Shown one piece after another: positions 14,001-25,261 of a stretch of 64,000 nt of DNA. The stretch comes from Oxytricha trifallax (taxonomy: Eukaryota > Ciliophora > Spirotrichea > Sporadotrichida > Oxytrichidae): the NCBI GenBank assembly GCA_000711775.1, contig ARYC01017288.1:62001-126000 (forward strand). Reading direction: 5' to 3'. Below the pieces are notes generated by a model, which worked only from the letters and a program-made list of their open reading frames with translations, searched no databases and was not told the DNA's origin. Numbering within the stretch: position 1 is the stretch's first letter; every line of letters starts with the position of its first letter. A program made the position numbers and the translations under genes.

Positions 14001-15352
14001 GCTATTCACAAATAGAGATATACAAGAGCATGTGAATTTGAATTCCTAGTCAAATAATATACTTTCACATATGAGGACTAATAATTTTAATGCTAGTGGT
14101 GGGAATACAAATCAAACAACTTGCGAATTCTATTGCTAAGATATATAAAATACTTAATTTATCAACTATAACATTAACTTTAAATTTTGTTAAAATTTGA
14201 TATGTTTAAAGAGATATTTTTGTTTCAAATTTAAATACATACTTCACATTTTAAAAAACCTTCATGTTTAATTTAAGAATAAATTTAAAGGATTTCTTAG
14301 AAATAAATATAGGTTAATTAAATTTCGCTGAACTTTATGTAGTAAAAATCAAAAACTTACGCCATTCCATGAATGATCTCTATAATAATTAAAACACTAG
14401 CCATTTTAATAAAAAATCTCCTCCTTTACCTGCCATTTAAAAATTGATTCATGATTTACTATAATATTTGCAATACTACATTCAAAAAAAGGATTGGATG
14501 TCTAATAGTGGAAACAATATCAAAGATAATTCTTAGAAATCTACAATTAACTGTCCTAATAAATCTTGTAATTAAATTATAGGACAATAAAATTGGAATG
14601 GCCTGAAATGCAGCTGTGGTCGCTTAGTCTCTCCTGCTTTTTAAATGCTTAAAAGTCAAATTTGCCAGAAAAGTAATGGGAAATAGTTAAATAATTAGAA
14701 TATGCAATAAAATTAAGCTCAGTCCTCTTAAATGGCTTATGAGAGAATCATTTCATTAGATTTTAAATACAAAAAAAGTAAATTAATTCATTTAAATTAA
14801 ATAAAATATGAGATGAAGTCCCCGAAATCCCCATAAATACAGAACAAATTAATACCTCCTCCTTTTCCAGACATTTTTTAATAATAAAATTCTTAACAGT
14901 ATCACACTGCCACTTTTGATATTTAAAAACGAAAATCGAGTGCTTAACCTATAATTTAATCCTCTAACACTTTTATTTTTATTTATTATAACTTGTCTAG
15001 CTATAAATTGGTATTTTATATAAATGAAATGATGCTATTTGTATGTGATAATATATAATATATCACCAAAGACTTATACAACGTAAGCAAATAAAAACCA
15101 AACATAATTTACTCATAAAATTTCAGCAACGTAACAAACATCAACTCCAAGAGAGATCAATAATCATCACAGAATAAATTGAAAATACAGCAATTATAGT
15201 AAAATCTGGGTCAAAATGGGAAAAATAACACAAATATAGTAATTGTAAACCATAGCAGCAATAATAATCATTTATTATAGTAAAATAACTATAATACTTA
15301 GAAATAGAGTACAAATGGAAGAAAAGCAGTAGCTATTGGAAATTACATATGA
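11083..15352 (+). CDS. Yvh1/DUSP12-type dual-specificity phosphatase with a very long Q/N-rich linker
   Basis: In other eukaryotes Yvh1 helps release Mrt4 from the pre-60S ribosome through its zinc domain. The N-terminal phosphatase domain starts at MDLIIDNLYLGDLQDANNLY and has the active-site loop HCYAGISRSAS (about 11517-11550) and the AYLMQDKGMPFFEAMSYV helix. The C-terminal zinc domain is unmistakable: CCKRCQ...IQEH (about 13976-14030) and W-N-G-L-K-C-S-C-G-R-L-V-S-P-A-F (about 14596-14645). Between and after them lie several hundred residues rich in Q, N and S. A GT-AG intron (11158-11196) joins NSL to GVTHILQVAAG. IES pointers include GTTATT (11551-11556/11631-11636) and AAA (about 11248/11401). 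A 988-bp palindrome at 12177-13164 sits inside the linker and is removed in frame. Stop TGA 15350. The gene converges on the kinesin gene with only about 117 bp between stops. Confidence 0.9.
12171..13170. mobile_element. 1-kb palindromic (foldback) element inserted in the Yvh1 coding region
   Basis: The two arms are near-perfect inverted repeats: 12177-12591 and 12738-13164, with a spacer of about 146 bp rich in A and T runs. Ends read TCTAGTATAATCAAAATGGGG. Both sides are flanked by ATTAAT (12171-12176 and 13165-13170), so the target could be TA, TTAA or ATTAAT; ATTAAT is itself palindromic. Each arm carries a trinucleotide-like tract (AATAGCAGTAGC.../GTTGTTATTGTT...) and ATATCTTC repeats. 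No transposase frame is visible. Deletion to one ATTAAT gives TAT TAA TAG TTT, joining the two Q/N-rich segments in frame. Confidence 0.88.
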
Positions 15353-15469
15353 AATAATGATGAAAAAATATTGAGTTGATAGTTTAATGATTAGTTTTTT
15401 AATTTCATTAAGTTTTTATAATGAATGATTGATAATTATTTATTTACTAAATACACATTAAAATCAGGT

Positions 15470-18133
15470 TCACTTCCTCTATAAATTTCTATAATTTATG
15501 CACAAATGATATATATTATTTTAATGATTCTACTTTTCACTATTACTAGAATTATATTGAAATTAATCTTAAATATAATAAAGAGTAATTTTAAATATAA
15601 ATTTAAAATTTAATAACTTATTAAGCAATATCTCTATTTAGCTTTGACTAAATTATCCATAAGCTCCCTCTCTCTTTTCTATAAAAATTCAACTCGTTTC
15701 TACAGCTCCCCATTCGATTGCTTCAACTGATATACTTCGTTCATGTCTGCCAAACCGCCATTCATCATAGCTCCTGCTGGACCCATTCCTCCGCTGCGAT
15801 CCATGTTTATCATTGCTTGCTTTAGTTCCAATTTTTCTTCTTCTAGTCGTGCTATTTTCTTTTTATTGCAATTATAATCAATAGTTTACGCTGAGTTTTA
15901 ATTAAGTTAACAATTGCCCATGATTTAGAAAGGAATTTTAACTTAATTACTATTTTCTTTTTAAGTTCAGTATTTTCGAGCATGAGAGTGGAAGTTGTAT
16001 AATCTTGAGAGAGTTTTGAGTGACTACTGGAAATGCCATCTCTTTGTATAGCGCTTCCAATGAACACATTTTCTAAGTTTTCTAGTTTGCCATAGAGAGT
16101 GTTATTCTCAAACATCACTTGCTCAAAATCACGCTCGTTCAATTCTTTTTGATATCGAAGCTACGAATTTTCTTCTCTTAGTCTTTTAATTATTAATTTT
16201 ATATAAATTTTACGTAATTTTTAAATAGAAAATAATATTATAGAATAGGGTGAGAATTTTTAAAAATCTTGCAATTTCAAACTCAAATTCTTAGAGCATA
16301 CGATAACCAGCCATTTAACCATCGCCTCCCATAATTTACATACCAGGTTGAAAGGGTCCAGCCATGCCTCCAACTGCCCCTACTTAACCGCCCATACCAT
16401 TGAATTACTTCTGACTGGCATATTGTGAAGCACTGTTGCCTTGACCGATAGGAGGTAAAATGAACTATTGATTATCCCCATTTTCTATTTTTAATTGCTC
16501 TAACTACTATCCAGTTGGCAATTAAATCGGCTTTCCACCGTTTAACCTGTAGACTTGCTCCTTCAAGTATTCATTTTCAAGTTTTAAAAGGTATATTTCT
16601 CGTTTTAAGTTGTATATAATCTGTTCTTTCGCATCCATCTAAATGATAGGTTTGTTTTTAATGTTCATAGTACGAGTAGCATAATTCAAAGTTGAGATAG
16701 TTTCTTCAGCCCACATATGCGATGGACTAACACAAGCAATCATAAGCGCTTTGGAAGCACCTCCTAAACTATCCATGAGTAGCATAGTAAGTTTAGAGTC
16801 ACGATATGGAATGTATTTCTGATTGATGTTATTAGGATTCTTTTCACTACTGAGCATGGATATTACCTTTCCCAAAGTGAACAGACTCTTATTAATGGAA
16901 CCTGTTTCTTTTGCCATTTCTCCAACTGACTTGCTCTCTTTCAGTCTCTCACTTCCAGCTAAATCGACAAAAGATATCTTTCCATATTTCTTGAAAATAT
17001 GCCCGTCTTCCTGAGAAACAGTTTCACTAATTAAGTAGACTGTCAAAATTGAATGAGAGCGAGAAGAGTCTTTATTTAGTTCGTGAGATCCTGATTTTCT
17101 ATTCTTCATGCCTTCGTGCAGAACTGCTATCAAGTCTTGCTAACTTGTACATTCTACGACCATTAAATCTTCAACAAAGAATCCATTCTTCACGTTCCAT
17201 CTGCAATGAAGAATATTGGCAAATATTACTTTGTTATGAGCTTTAAAGGAAATGATAAACAGGACATGAAATGAAAATTATCTATTACAATACCAGATGA
17301 AGGATTGAGTAAATCTCTCAATTACTCATTATAGATTTCTAAGAAAGATGCTTTAACATAAAATTGCTCAGGTTTCAAAGTCATAGATTCCCACATATGC
17401 CTCACTGATCTTGGAAACAAACCATCATTTTCATCAGAAGTCCACCCTTCTCTACCAAGCTTATCTTCAACTCCCGACATTGTGTAAGTTTTTCCACTAC
17501 CTGTCTGACCATATGCAAAAATAGTTGCAGAATAACCTTCAAGTGCTGAGTTAATCAATTCCTAAAATTTAAGTTAAGTTTATGTAACCCCTAATCTAAT
17601 ATAGTATACTTTACAGCAAAACACTCTAAAACTTAGACTAAGTGCTTTCAAATTACTTTCTAAGAGATAAATGCTTATACTTACATGCACTCCGCAAGAA
17701 TTAAAGACATCGCTTTGCCTTGCATTATCATTGAGTACTGCATTAAATCTGAAACTTTTAGTCCCACTTTTTAAACTAAGTAGCACGTGCTGATTATCCG
17801 GGGCGGTTATAATATTATCATCACCTCTGTTCATTTCATGGGGCATCATAGGCCTTACACGCATAGCGACTCGAACCCTCTCTCCTCCTCCAGCAGCCAA
17901 CATCATGTTAAATTTTATAGCGTTTAAATCTTACCATAATATGCTAATAATTTGCTAAATGGAACGAATTTAAACACTCCCCAAATGTTTCCTGTTTCCT
18001 AACCACCTCCATAAAACGAATTCATTTGACTGGAAACCCCATTATTATTTCCATTTTCAATCATTTACTACTGTTATTGCTATTGAAAAGCTTAATTTGC
18101 ATTCATTTGAGAACTTCTACTCTAAGGTTTCAT
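15470..18133 (-). CDS. KIF12-like kinesin with N-terminal motor
   Basis: Plus-end type microtubule motor. A Q/N-rich leader (start 18133) precedes the motor: ERVRVAMRVRPM (about 17880), P-loop GQTGSGKTYTM (about 17480-17520), FLEIYNEQLRDLLNPSSG, switch I NKDSSRSHSIL and switch II VDLAGSERL (about 16950). The segment RWNVKNGFFVEDLMVVEC and the motor end NYATRTMNIKNK resemble vertebrate KIF12 more than other kinesins. A coiled-coil tail follows (KEQIIYNLKREIYLLKLENEYLK), then a G/M/P/Q-rich stretch and a further coiled coil. The last IES (15482-15636, pointer TCTA on the plus strand) is needed to reach the stop: its removal gives AAA TAG AGG AAG TGA, ending at 15470. Other IESs lie near 17910-17990, 17160-17300, 16200-16290 and 15860-15960. 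Subfamily assignment is by eye only. Confidence 0.85.
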
Positions 18134-18790
18134 TCTATAAAAATAAATTCAGATTAAATATTTTCATCATTAGTATATCAATCTTCTTGAATATAGTATA
18201 TCCTTGTCAATATGATTGTTAAGAAAAAGAAAGCTATTAAAAGAGTATCATAATCCTTTTAATCTTAAGCAAAGAGTAAATATTCATCACAATTATACTT
18301 AATTGATTATAAATGACTATGTTTCCATTATGTTTATTTATTCAAAAATTTAAAAGAGAAATTATATGTTTCACTTACTGATTATTTTATGTTGGTAAAC
18401 CTTGAATGCTGCTGTGAACTGTATGCTGTCCTTTGCCGTTTTAAAAATAATATTTATAATTTTATCAATTAAAAAAGACAAAATTTTAAATTTGTTAATT
18501 TAATTATTTAATAAAAATAATAATATGTTTTACAAAGGAGTGGCTTTTTTATTAGAGTCCCTGGATGCAGGCACTGTTTACTTTTTTGTTTAATTTTGTT
18601 TCATATTTTTAATTATTTTTAACTTTTTACTATTATTGTATAAATTGTTAACTATTAACACAATTAATGTGAAATTTACTTATTATTATTTTAGGATGAC
18701 TATTAAGATAATTATAATAATCAGTAATTGCTATTCTTCTTAGTTGGATTTACTGATTGCTTTTTATAATATTATTTGGTAAAATAGTAA
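18134..18790. other. Intergenic spacer upstream of kinesin
   Basis: Very AT-rich, with no coding signal recognised on either strand. Confidence 0.5.
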
Positions 18791-19208
18791 TATTGTAGGA
18801 ATACATTCGAAATTGGGAAATTAATTTAAATTAAATTAATAATAAATCAAAATCTTGGCAGTTAAAGTTGGCCAATTTGAACGATCTTGGGCTCATTCGA
18901 TAGAGAATTCAAAATTAGCTGGACTTTACTATTGGCGGTACTATTTTATTGCATCCCTGGAGCGAGATAACTCGACTTTAATGTGAGGGTATAATTTAAT
19001 GAATTTAGAGGGTTTAATTAAAGTCGAGTTATCTCGCTCCAGGGATGCAATAAAATAGTACCACCAATAGTAAAGTCCAGCTAATTTTAAATTCTCTATC
19101 GAATGAGCCCAAGTTCGTTTAAATTGGCTAACTTTAACTACCAAGATTTTGATTTATTATTAATTTAATTTAAATTAATTTCCCAATTTCGAATGTATTC
19201 CTACAATA
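18791..19208. mobile_element. TA-flanked palindromic MITE, copy 1
   Basis: The element body is 18793-19206 (414 bp), flanked by TA on both sides. The two halves are inverted repeats of about 190 bp around a short spacer (about 18980-19020). Termini read TTGTAGGAATACATTCGAA. Shared internal blocks with the other two copies include CTTTACTATTGGC and GCATCCCTG-AGCGAGATAACTC. No coding capacity. It ends only about 20 bp before the acid sphingomyelinase start codon. Confidence 0.9.
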
Positions 19209-19228
19209 ATAAATAATAATAATTAATT

Positions 19229-21919
19229 ATGAGGAAAATAATAATATCCACTCTAGTCACTTTGGTGGCACTATTCTCGAGTAGTGTTCATGCAAAGGAT
19301 TTCAATGTCATTAATCAAATGCGCTGTGGTACTTGCAAGACAGTTTTAATTATCCTTTAATAAAACAGTTTTTTCCATAATTTTTTTAAGTTATAATTAT
19401 TATTTTTCAGTGATGGAAGCTGTGAATTCACAGTTGAAATCCGATGTCGTAGTATCATCCCTAAAAGTCTTATTCAAGGGTCTTCACTTAGAGGACGGTG
19501 AGCTCAATGCCGCAACAGTGGCAGAGTCACTATCTCAGCTTATCCTCACACCAGACTACTTCTGTAACAAAGTTGTGAGATATTGTGATGATATTAAGTA
19601 TGATGAAATTGACGACTAGGAGGCAGTCGATGAAATTATGAAAGGAAAGCCATTCAACATGGACAACGATTTTATTGATGGGTTGTATTGGAAAATCAAG
19701 AATACTCCCACTTTTGCACCAAGAAAAACTCTAGAATAGTAATAACCATGGAAATATACTATAAAATCTCTTAAACTTCTCAAATATTTTACTTCATTAA
19801 ATAATAAAACTCTAAGATTTGCACACATAGCCGATGCTCATTTAGACCTATGGTACGAAGAGGGCTCAATCGCAGACTGCGGTCAATAGTACTGCTGCAG
19901 AAAAGACACTTTTAAGGGGGTTGGTAGTAAAGTAGCTGGTAAATTCGGCTCTCACGACGGCCCATGTGATCCACCAAGAGTAACCTTCCAAGAAACTCTT
20001 AACTACATTAGGGATACTATCAAGCCATTAATTTAAATACAATTATGAGAGAGGTGGGAGCATTTATTTTACTGGGTATTTTGAGGCAACTTTACAAAAT
20101 AGCCAGATGTTATTGTTTGGACTGGAGATAACTCCCCACACGATGAATATTCAACTTCTTAAACTGAGGTGACAATCACTCTTAACGAGACAACTATACG
20201 ATTATTCGATTAAAAGATTAATAATAGTTTATGCTTAATATGATTAAACTAAGATGATCTAGGAGGCATTCCCACCAGCAAACCCCAAAGGACCTCAGAC
20301 ATTCGCAACTTATGGCAATCACGACGCCTACCCTAATAATCAGTGGAATTTTGCCACTGGCAACAAAGCTGTCTCTGACAGTATGTCTCTTTGGAAAGTT
20401 TGGATGGATGAAGGCGACCAATAATATCCATTAAGTATATATAATATTTTATGATTAAAAGGTAAAGGTTATACGGAAAAGAAACATTAAAAATGAAAAT
20501 CATGATGATTTTTATATAATAATTAATAAAGTTTTAATATCAAAACTATCTTAAGACTGGTTACTACAGTTAGAGACTACACGCTGTAGATGGCAAACTT
20601 GTCAAAGTCATCAGCATGTTCATATATTTACAATTAATCTTATACATTACTCATTGTAAACCTAATAATGTTCATCATAATTATAAATATTAGCATTAAC
20701 ACCCTAAGCTGTGACATATTAAACAAGTACACCTTCTCAGTTCTCTCAGACCCAAACAACCAATTAGACTTCCTCATTAGTGAATTAACTTCCATTGAGA
20801 AACAAAACGGTCTCGCTATTTTACTATCACATATTATTCCAGAGGAGTGCACTCACCCCTGGGCCATCAGATTCAGAGCTGTCCTCGACAGATTCTAACA
20901 CATCATCAGAATTAAGTGATTAAATTATTTAAAAGGTTGTTTATAATAGAAACGCTTGATTTGTTTTAGAATACTTTTAGAATGAACATCTTCGGACACA
21001 CTCATTCAGACCAGTTCAAGGTTGCTAGAGCTCACGATTCTAAGAAAACTCCCATTGGAGTTATGTCTATATGTGGAGGACTCACTACCTGGGGTGGCAA
21101 CAACCCATCATTTTATATAGCATTTTTTAAAATGTATAGTAAAACTTTCATTATAATCCATAGCATATTTAAATCATTCTGTGTGTATGAAGTTGACTAG
21201 GAGACCATGCTTCCAGTCGCAAGATATACCTATGCTTTTGACATTAACACAGCCAATAGAGATGGAGCTATTAAATGGGATATATACACAGACTGGCTCA
21301 ATGATTACAAACTAGATGATCTCTCACCAAGCTCTCTCTTTGATTTTCAAGTTTGTTAAGAAAACTTCTTAAATGTTCTTAAAATCTTATGAGCCTAAGC
21401 ACTCCTAAATGATTTCTTAGTACATTTACATTCATATAAACTTTGATTTAACTAAGAGACTGAGAAAGGATAGTAAATTCGCCAGAGAATATCAGCAAAG
21501 ACAAGGTAGAAACTACGATCTCTCTGGAGACTGCGACGACTACTGCAGACTTGACCTCTAATGCCAGTAGACCACTGCTGATATATATGAGTACAAGCAG
21601 TGCCTAGGAGCCACTTTCCCATTTGATCTCAAGAATGATCTTATGAGTTCCATCCTCTAACTCATTGCTGATCCTTGGGTTAGGATTGCAAAATACAATT
21701 ATTATTTCATTATGTCATTTTTGCTTCAATTAAACATTCACTAAGGTTTTTGTCTTAATTAAATGAAATATTTTTCAATATGAATTATGCTAAATTTTTA
21801 TATAAAAGATTGTTAACGACAAGAAACATGATGACAAGAAAGACGATAAGAAAAATGGCGGAGGAAAAGGTTTCTTCAACTTAAATATTAAAATGTTATA
21901 ATTTCTATAATAGAAGTGA
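19229..21919 (+). CDS. Acid sphingomyelinase-like phosphodiesterase (saposin B plus metallophosphatase)
   Basis: Secreted or lysosomal enzyme cleaving sphingomyelin or a related phosphodiester. A signal peptide (MRKIIISTLVTLVALFSSSV) is followed by a saposin-B domain with paired cysteines (MRCGTCK...FCNKVVRYC). The calcineurin-like domain shows HIADAHLDLWYEEGS, GDNSPHD, GNHDAYP, LLSHIIPEEC and FGHTHSDQF. Ten IESs were resolved, each restoring homology; pointers and copy positions: CAGT 19341/19408; AGCCA 20023/20101; GATTAAA 20208/20242; TATC 20425/20547; AGCAT 20613/20692; AGAAT 20908/20979; TAT about 21115/21185; CTTTGATTT 21338/21441; GATTG 21684/21808. The tenth lies near 20440 if the 20425-20550 segment is composite, otherwise nine are certain. 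The C-terminus is K/D/G-rich (KKHDDKKDDKK) and ends at TGA 21917. Complete gene. Confidence 0.93.
21338..21449. other. IES with a 9-bp pointer in acid sphingomyelinase
   Basis: CTTTGATTT lies at 21338-21346 and 21441-21449. Deletion joins SSLFD to LTKRLRKD in frame. Confidence 0.93.
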
Positions 21920-22062
21920 TAGAAAATACTATAATAAATTGATGAAATTAACTAAAGAGAAAATATTCCCAAAAATATATTCCAAAATTGATTATTAAAT
22001 TAATAACTACTACAATATTAAATCTTGTTAAGAAACTTATAATTAAAATATTAATTCTGTTG

Positions 22063-22958
22063 TCACTCGTCTTCCTTAGCTATAAGAACAATATGAGCAA
22101 AAAATAAGATACAAAAGAATAGTTTATCTTTGATAAACTTACCTAGGTTTTTTAGGTAATCCTTCTTTTTGAATCTGCCATTGCCTTCTCTTTGTCTGTT
22201 CTTAGCAACCTTTTATCTTGATTTGTATTTCTAAGAGCAATTTAAGTTATGAATTTACGAATTTTACTGAGTGTAAATTGAAACTTATACAATTTATGAA
22301 TTTTAGAGGTGATATATTAGTGAAATATTGTATTAATCGTAATTTTGACATACCTGCCTTAGTCTAGTGAAGTATTTGTTAGGTTAGTGGCCTAGTTCAT
22401 GTTTTTGAGCTTTTTTCGCTCTCATTATAAGAATTCTTCTGGCTTGTTTGAAATACACGAAGCTAGGAGCTTCCCCTTCTTTTCTGGGTGGAAGAGGCAC
22501 TTTGAGCTATAAAGAAGTTTAGAATCTGTTAATGTAAGATTTTCAATAGTAAGACTTACCATATGTTGCTGTTGTTAGTATGGAAAGCCACCGTAATGTG
22601 GATGCGCCATGTGTGGGTGATTCATAAGTCCATGTTAAAAATGAAAGCCAAAGTCCTATTAACCGTATGGTACAGGAGACATGTCTCCATGAGGAACTCC
22701 ACTGGGTGGAACACTACCTCCATGACTCATGTGGGGAGGGTATGGGGGCATAGATCCATGACCCATCATTGGAGAATACTGTGGCATCATTGGGCTTGGG
22801 TATCCGTAACTGAAGGGCTAGTGGAAATCCATGAAGGGTGAATAACCAGGATGAGGAGGGTACATATGATGCCCAGGTGTCTGTTGTGGAATGCCTGGAG
22901 TCATATTTGGCGTGAAGTTACTGTGACCATCGTTCATTGATGGCTGTCTCATTTGCAT
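22063..22958 (-). CDS. NF-YA (HAP2)-like CCAAT-binding factor subunit
   Basis: Probable DNA-binding transcription factor subunit. The N-terminal half is rich in P, H, M, G and Q (MQMRQPSMNDGH...). The conserved part reads SFVYFKQARRILIMRAKKAQKHE, then NKYFTRLRQ, then KVAKNRQREGNGRF. This matches the NF-YA layout: a subunit-interaction helix (VNAKQYHRILKRR type), a linker, and a DNA-binding stretch ending in RG-GGRF. The match is looser than in animals or plants. Three GT-AG introns (22507-22559, 22231-22353, 22080-22142) join the frame, and the protein ends NLAKEDE at TGA 22065-22063. No IES is needed inside the conserved part. The start at 22958 is the first ATG of the long frame; an upstream start after a further IES is possible. 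Confidence 0.6.
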
Positions 22959-23162
22959 GTTATTGATCAAGCGGAATTAATGAAAGGGAAATTAATTAAA
23001 ATATAATAAGTTGCTAAAATTAAAAACAAATATGCATCACAAAATTCGTATTTTTTTAATTTAAAAATAAGCTTTAATAGTACAGTTTTCTATTACAAAA
23101 GTGAAATAAATCACTAAACAATATTCTGATTTGTATTTATATTAAATTTATTTTTAATGCCC

Positions 23163-24586
23163 TCATTAAAAAGGCAATTATTAAATAAATATAATTTATA
23201 ATTATCTAAATATCCATTAATTAATCTTTTTTATTACGGCATAATTTTCATTAAATAAAATTTATTAAGGACTTCCCAGAATAAGTTACACCTTGACAAT
23301 ACTTGGTGGAAATAGATTGTACTACATCGCAAATTGCATATGATGCTCTGGGTTATATCCATCATCTCTTTCATCAGATTTCGACGTTTTGCTTTAATTC
23401 TTGGTCATGCTGAGCTTGCCTTCCTCTCTGCGATTCTAGGGCTATTCCTTCTCGCTTAACTCTTCATTTTCAGTGTCCTAGCTATTCGAAGAGTGCTTGG
23501 ACTTCTTGGCTAAGCCACCCTAAAAGCATAAAGTTCAAGTAATTGCAAATAAGTTGAGTAGAAAATTACCTTTTAATGGTCTTTGCTGGTTGGACTGGAA
23601 ATTCTTTAATTTTTATCTGTATTTTTTCTATTTGCTTCTTCAGATTTTAAGTCTTTGACCCCTGCCGCTCTAGAACCAGGTTTGGTATTGTTTATAGCTT
23701 CTTGAAGTGCATCTTTAGTTTTCATTAGTTAAGCTTAGGGCTTCTACATCTTTTATTCATAATTTAAATTAAATGTGAACATTAAGATTTTTATTCTTTC
23801 TATCTCTACTCCTCTGAGTGTAATGACTTAAAAGCCCCAATAAATGGAGAACTTGCAGAATTTTTAAGATTGTTGCTATTTATACCTTTCTACTGACTTT
23901 AATTTGGATTTTACCCTCCTAGCCTCTATTAATCCTAGTATGGGTGCTTGAAATCTTTAGGGAAGGGGTGCTGTTAATGAGGGTTCATGCCTCCAAAAAG
24001 CATAGGGCTTTGAGGAGGGAACATGCCTTGTAGACCTGGTGGGTAAGGAGAAGGCATACCGTTTGGATGATTGAAATCTGTAAAATTAAAGAGTTAAGTT
24101 AGTCAATAGATAGCGGTAAAAGACAAATTGACCTCTTTTGAATAAGGCAATGATATGTCAAATGTACTTACCCATATTGGCAAACTGAGGAAAAGATGCA
24201 TGAGGAGGTGGTCCCATTTTGACGGGCTAAAATCCCTTGCTTGAATTATTATTATGACCAAAGCCGGAGAAGTTAGGGAACGGAGAATGACCTGGAAAGC
24301 CCTCAAATGGTGAAAAGTTTTGTCCTCCACCTGAGTTTAACACATTAAAATGGCCATGCCCTTGCCCCATTCCTCCCGCGGCGTGCATCTGAAAGTTTTT
24401 CGGATCAAGTGAAAAATTCTCAGACTATTTAAACCCTGACTTCCTCGGGTCATCTCTGTCGCTCTGCTATCTAGACACTTTTTGCTTCCCAGTATCATGA
24501 GTTGGTTTTGGTTGGCTCTTTGTGCCCTAAAAATTAGTTTCATGGAGAATTAGTGTTACCTATGGCTAATGCGGATCCTGCTGCAT
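23163..24586 (-). CDS. Low-complexity protein (P/G/F/N/Q-rich), function unknown
   Basis: Not recognised. The start at 24586 (MQQDPHQPQ) is followed by a short GT-AG intron and a charged S/K/Q segment. Next comes a glycine-, phenylalanine- and proline-rich region (HFNVLNSGGGQNFSPFEGF...) resembling disordered assembly domains. A second intron begins at about 24173 (GTAAGT) and an exon starts NFNHPNGMPSPYPP. Further exons carry K/S/E/Q-rich sequence (KPGSRAAGVKDLKSEEANRK) and end near MQFAMQYNLFPPSIVK. An intron at about 23525-23570 joins DHQK to GGLAKKSKHSS. The stop is uncertain: the frame stays open to TGA 23165-23163, but coding quality fades after about 23280. It lies head-to-tail behind the NF-YA-like gene, and both share the P/M/G/H-rich style. 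Confidence 0.6.
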
Positions 24587-25261
24587 TTTGATTGGTCGAG
24601 AAACTTTATTTAATTAATTATTAATATAAGTCAATAGTTCCTTAAATAAACCCAAGAGATTTTAATGAATAAAAAGAAGAGCCAAGAATATAATTAAAGA
24701 TGAATTAATAATACAAATATTTAGATTAATTTACAGCTAGAATAATTTAACATAAAAATAAATTAAATTAAAGAAAACTAAAGCTTAATCTTAAGGGCCA
24801 CATAAATCCTTTTGAATATTCAATTATTGTCAATTTATATATTTAAATACTTCTTAAACTTGAAATGCCTATTTTAAATCCATATTTGGGGTTATAGGCA
24901 CCATTATTTAAAATCTTTGTTTTTTATATTTAATCTAAAGCAATTAAAATTCAAAAGTTTCTTCAACCTTTCATCCAAAAAGAACAACTGAGTATTAAAC
25001 ACGATAATATCTCAGAAGACTTTATCAAAACTACCATTATTGAATACTAAACTTTATTTCATGAATCAAAACCTTATCTATAAATAGATTTATTTCATTA
25101 TATTGCCCTCATTATGAAATAGTGAGAAGCAGTTTAGTAAACATTATTATTTAATAATTATTGATAATTTACCTTCAAACAGGTATATACTCATCCACAC
25201 TTAAGCATCTTCAGTTTATACTCACATTTAAAACATTCAACTACACAATCTACTAGTAAAT
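24587..25261. other. Divergent intergenic region
   Basis: Separates the divergently transcribed low-complexity gene and RanGAP. No coding signal; it presumably holds both promoters, but no motif can be defended. Confidence 0.5.

Noticed and set aside
22563..22841. Plus-strand frame of 92 codons rich in W, H and V
   Set aside because: Antisense shadow of the proline/histidine-rich part of the NF-YA-like gene.
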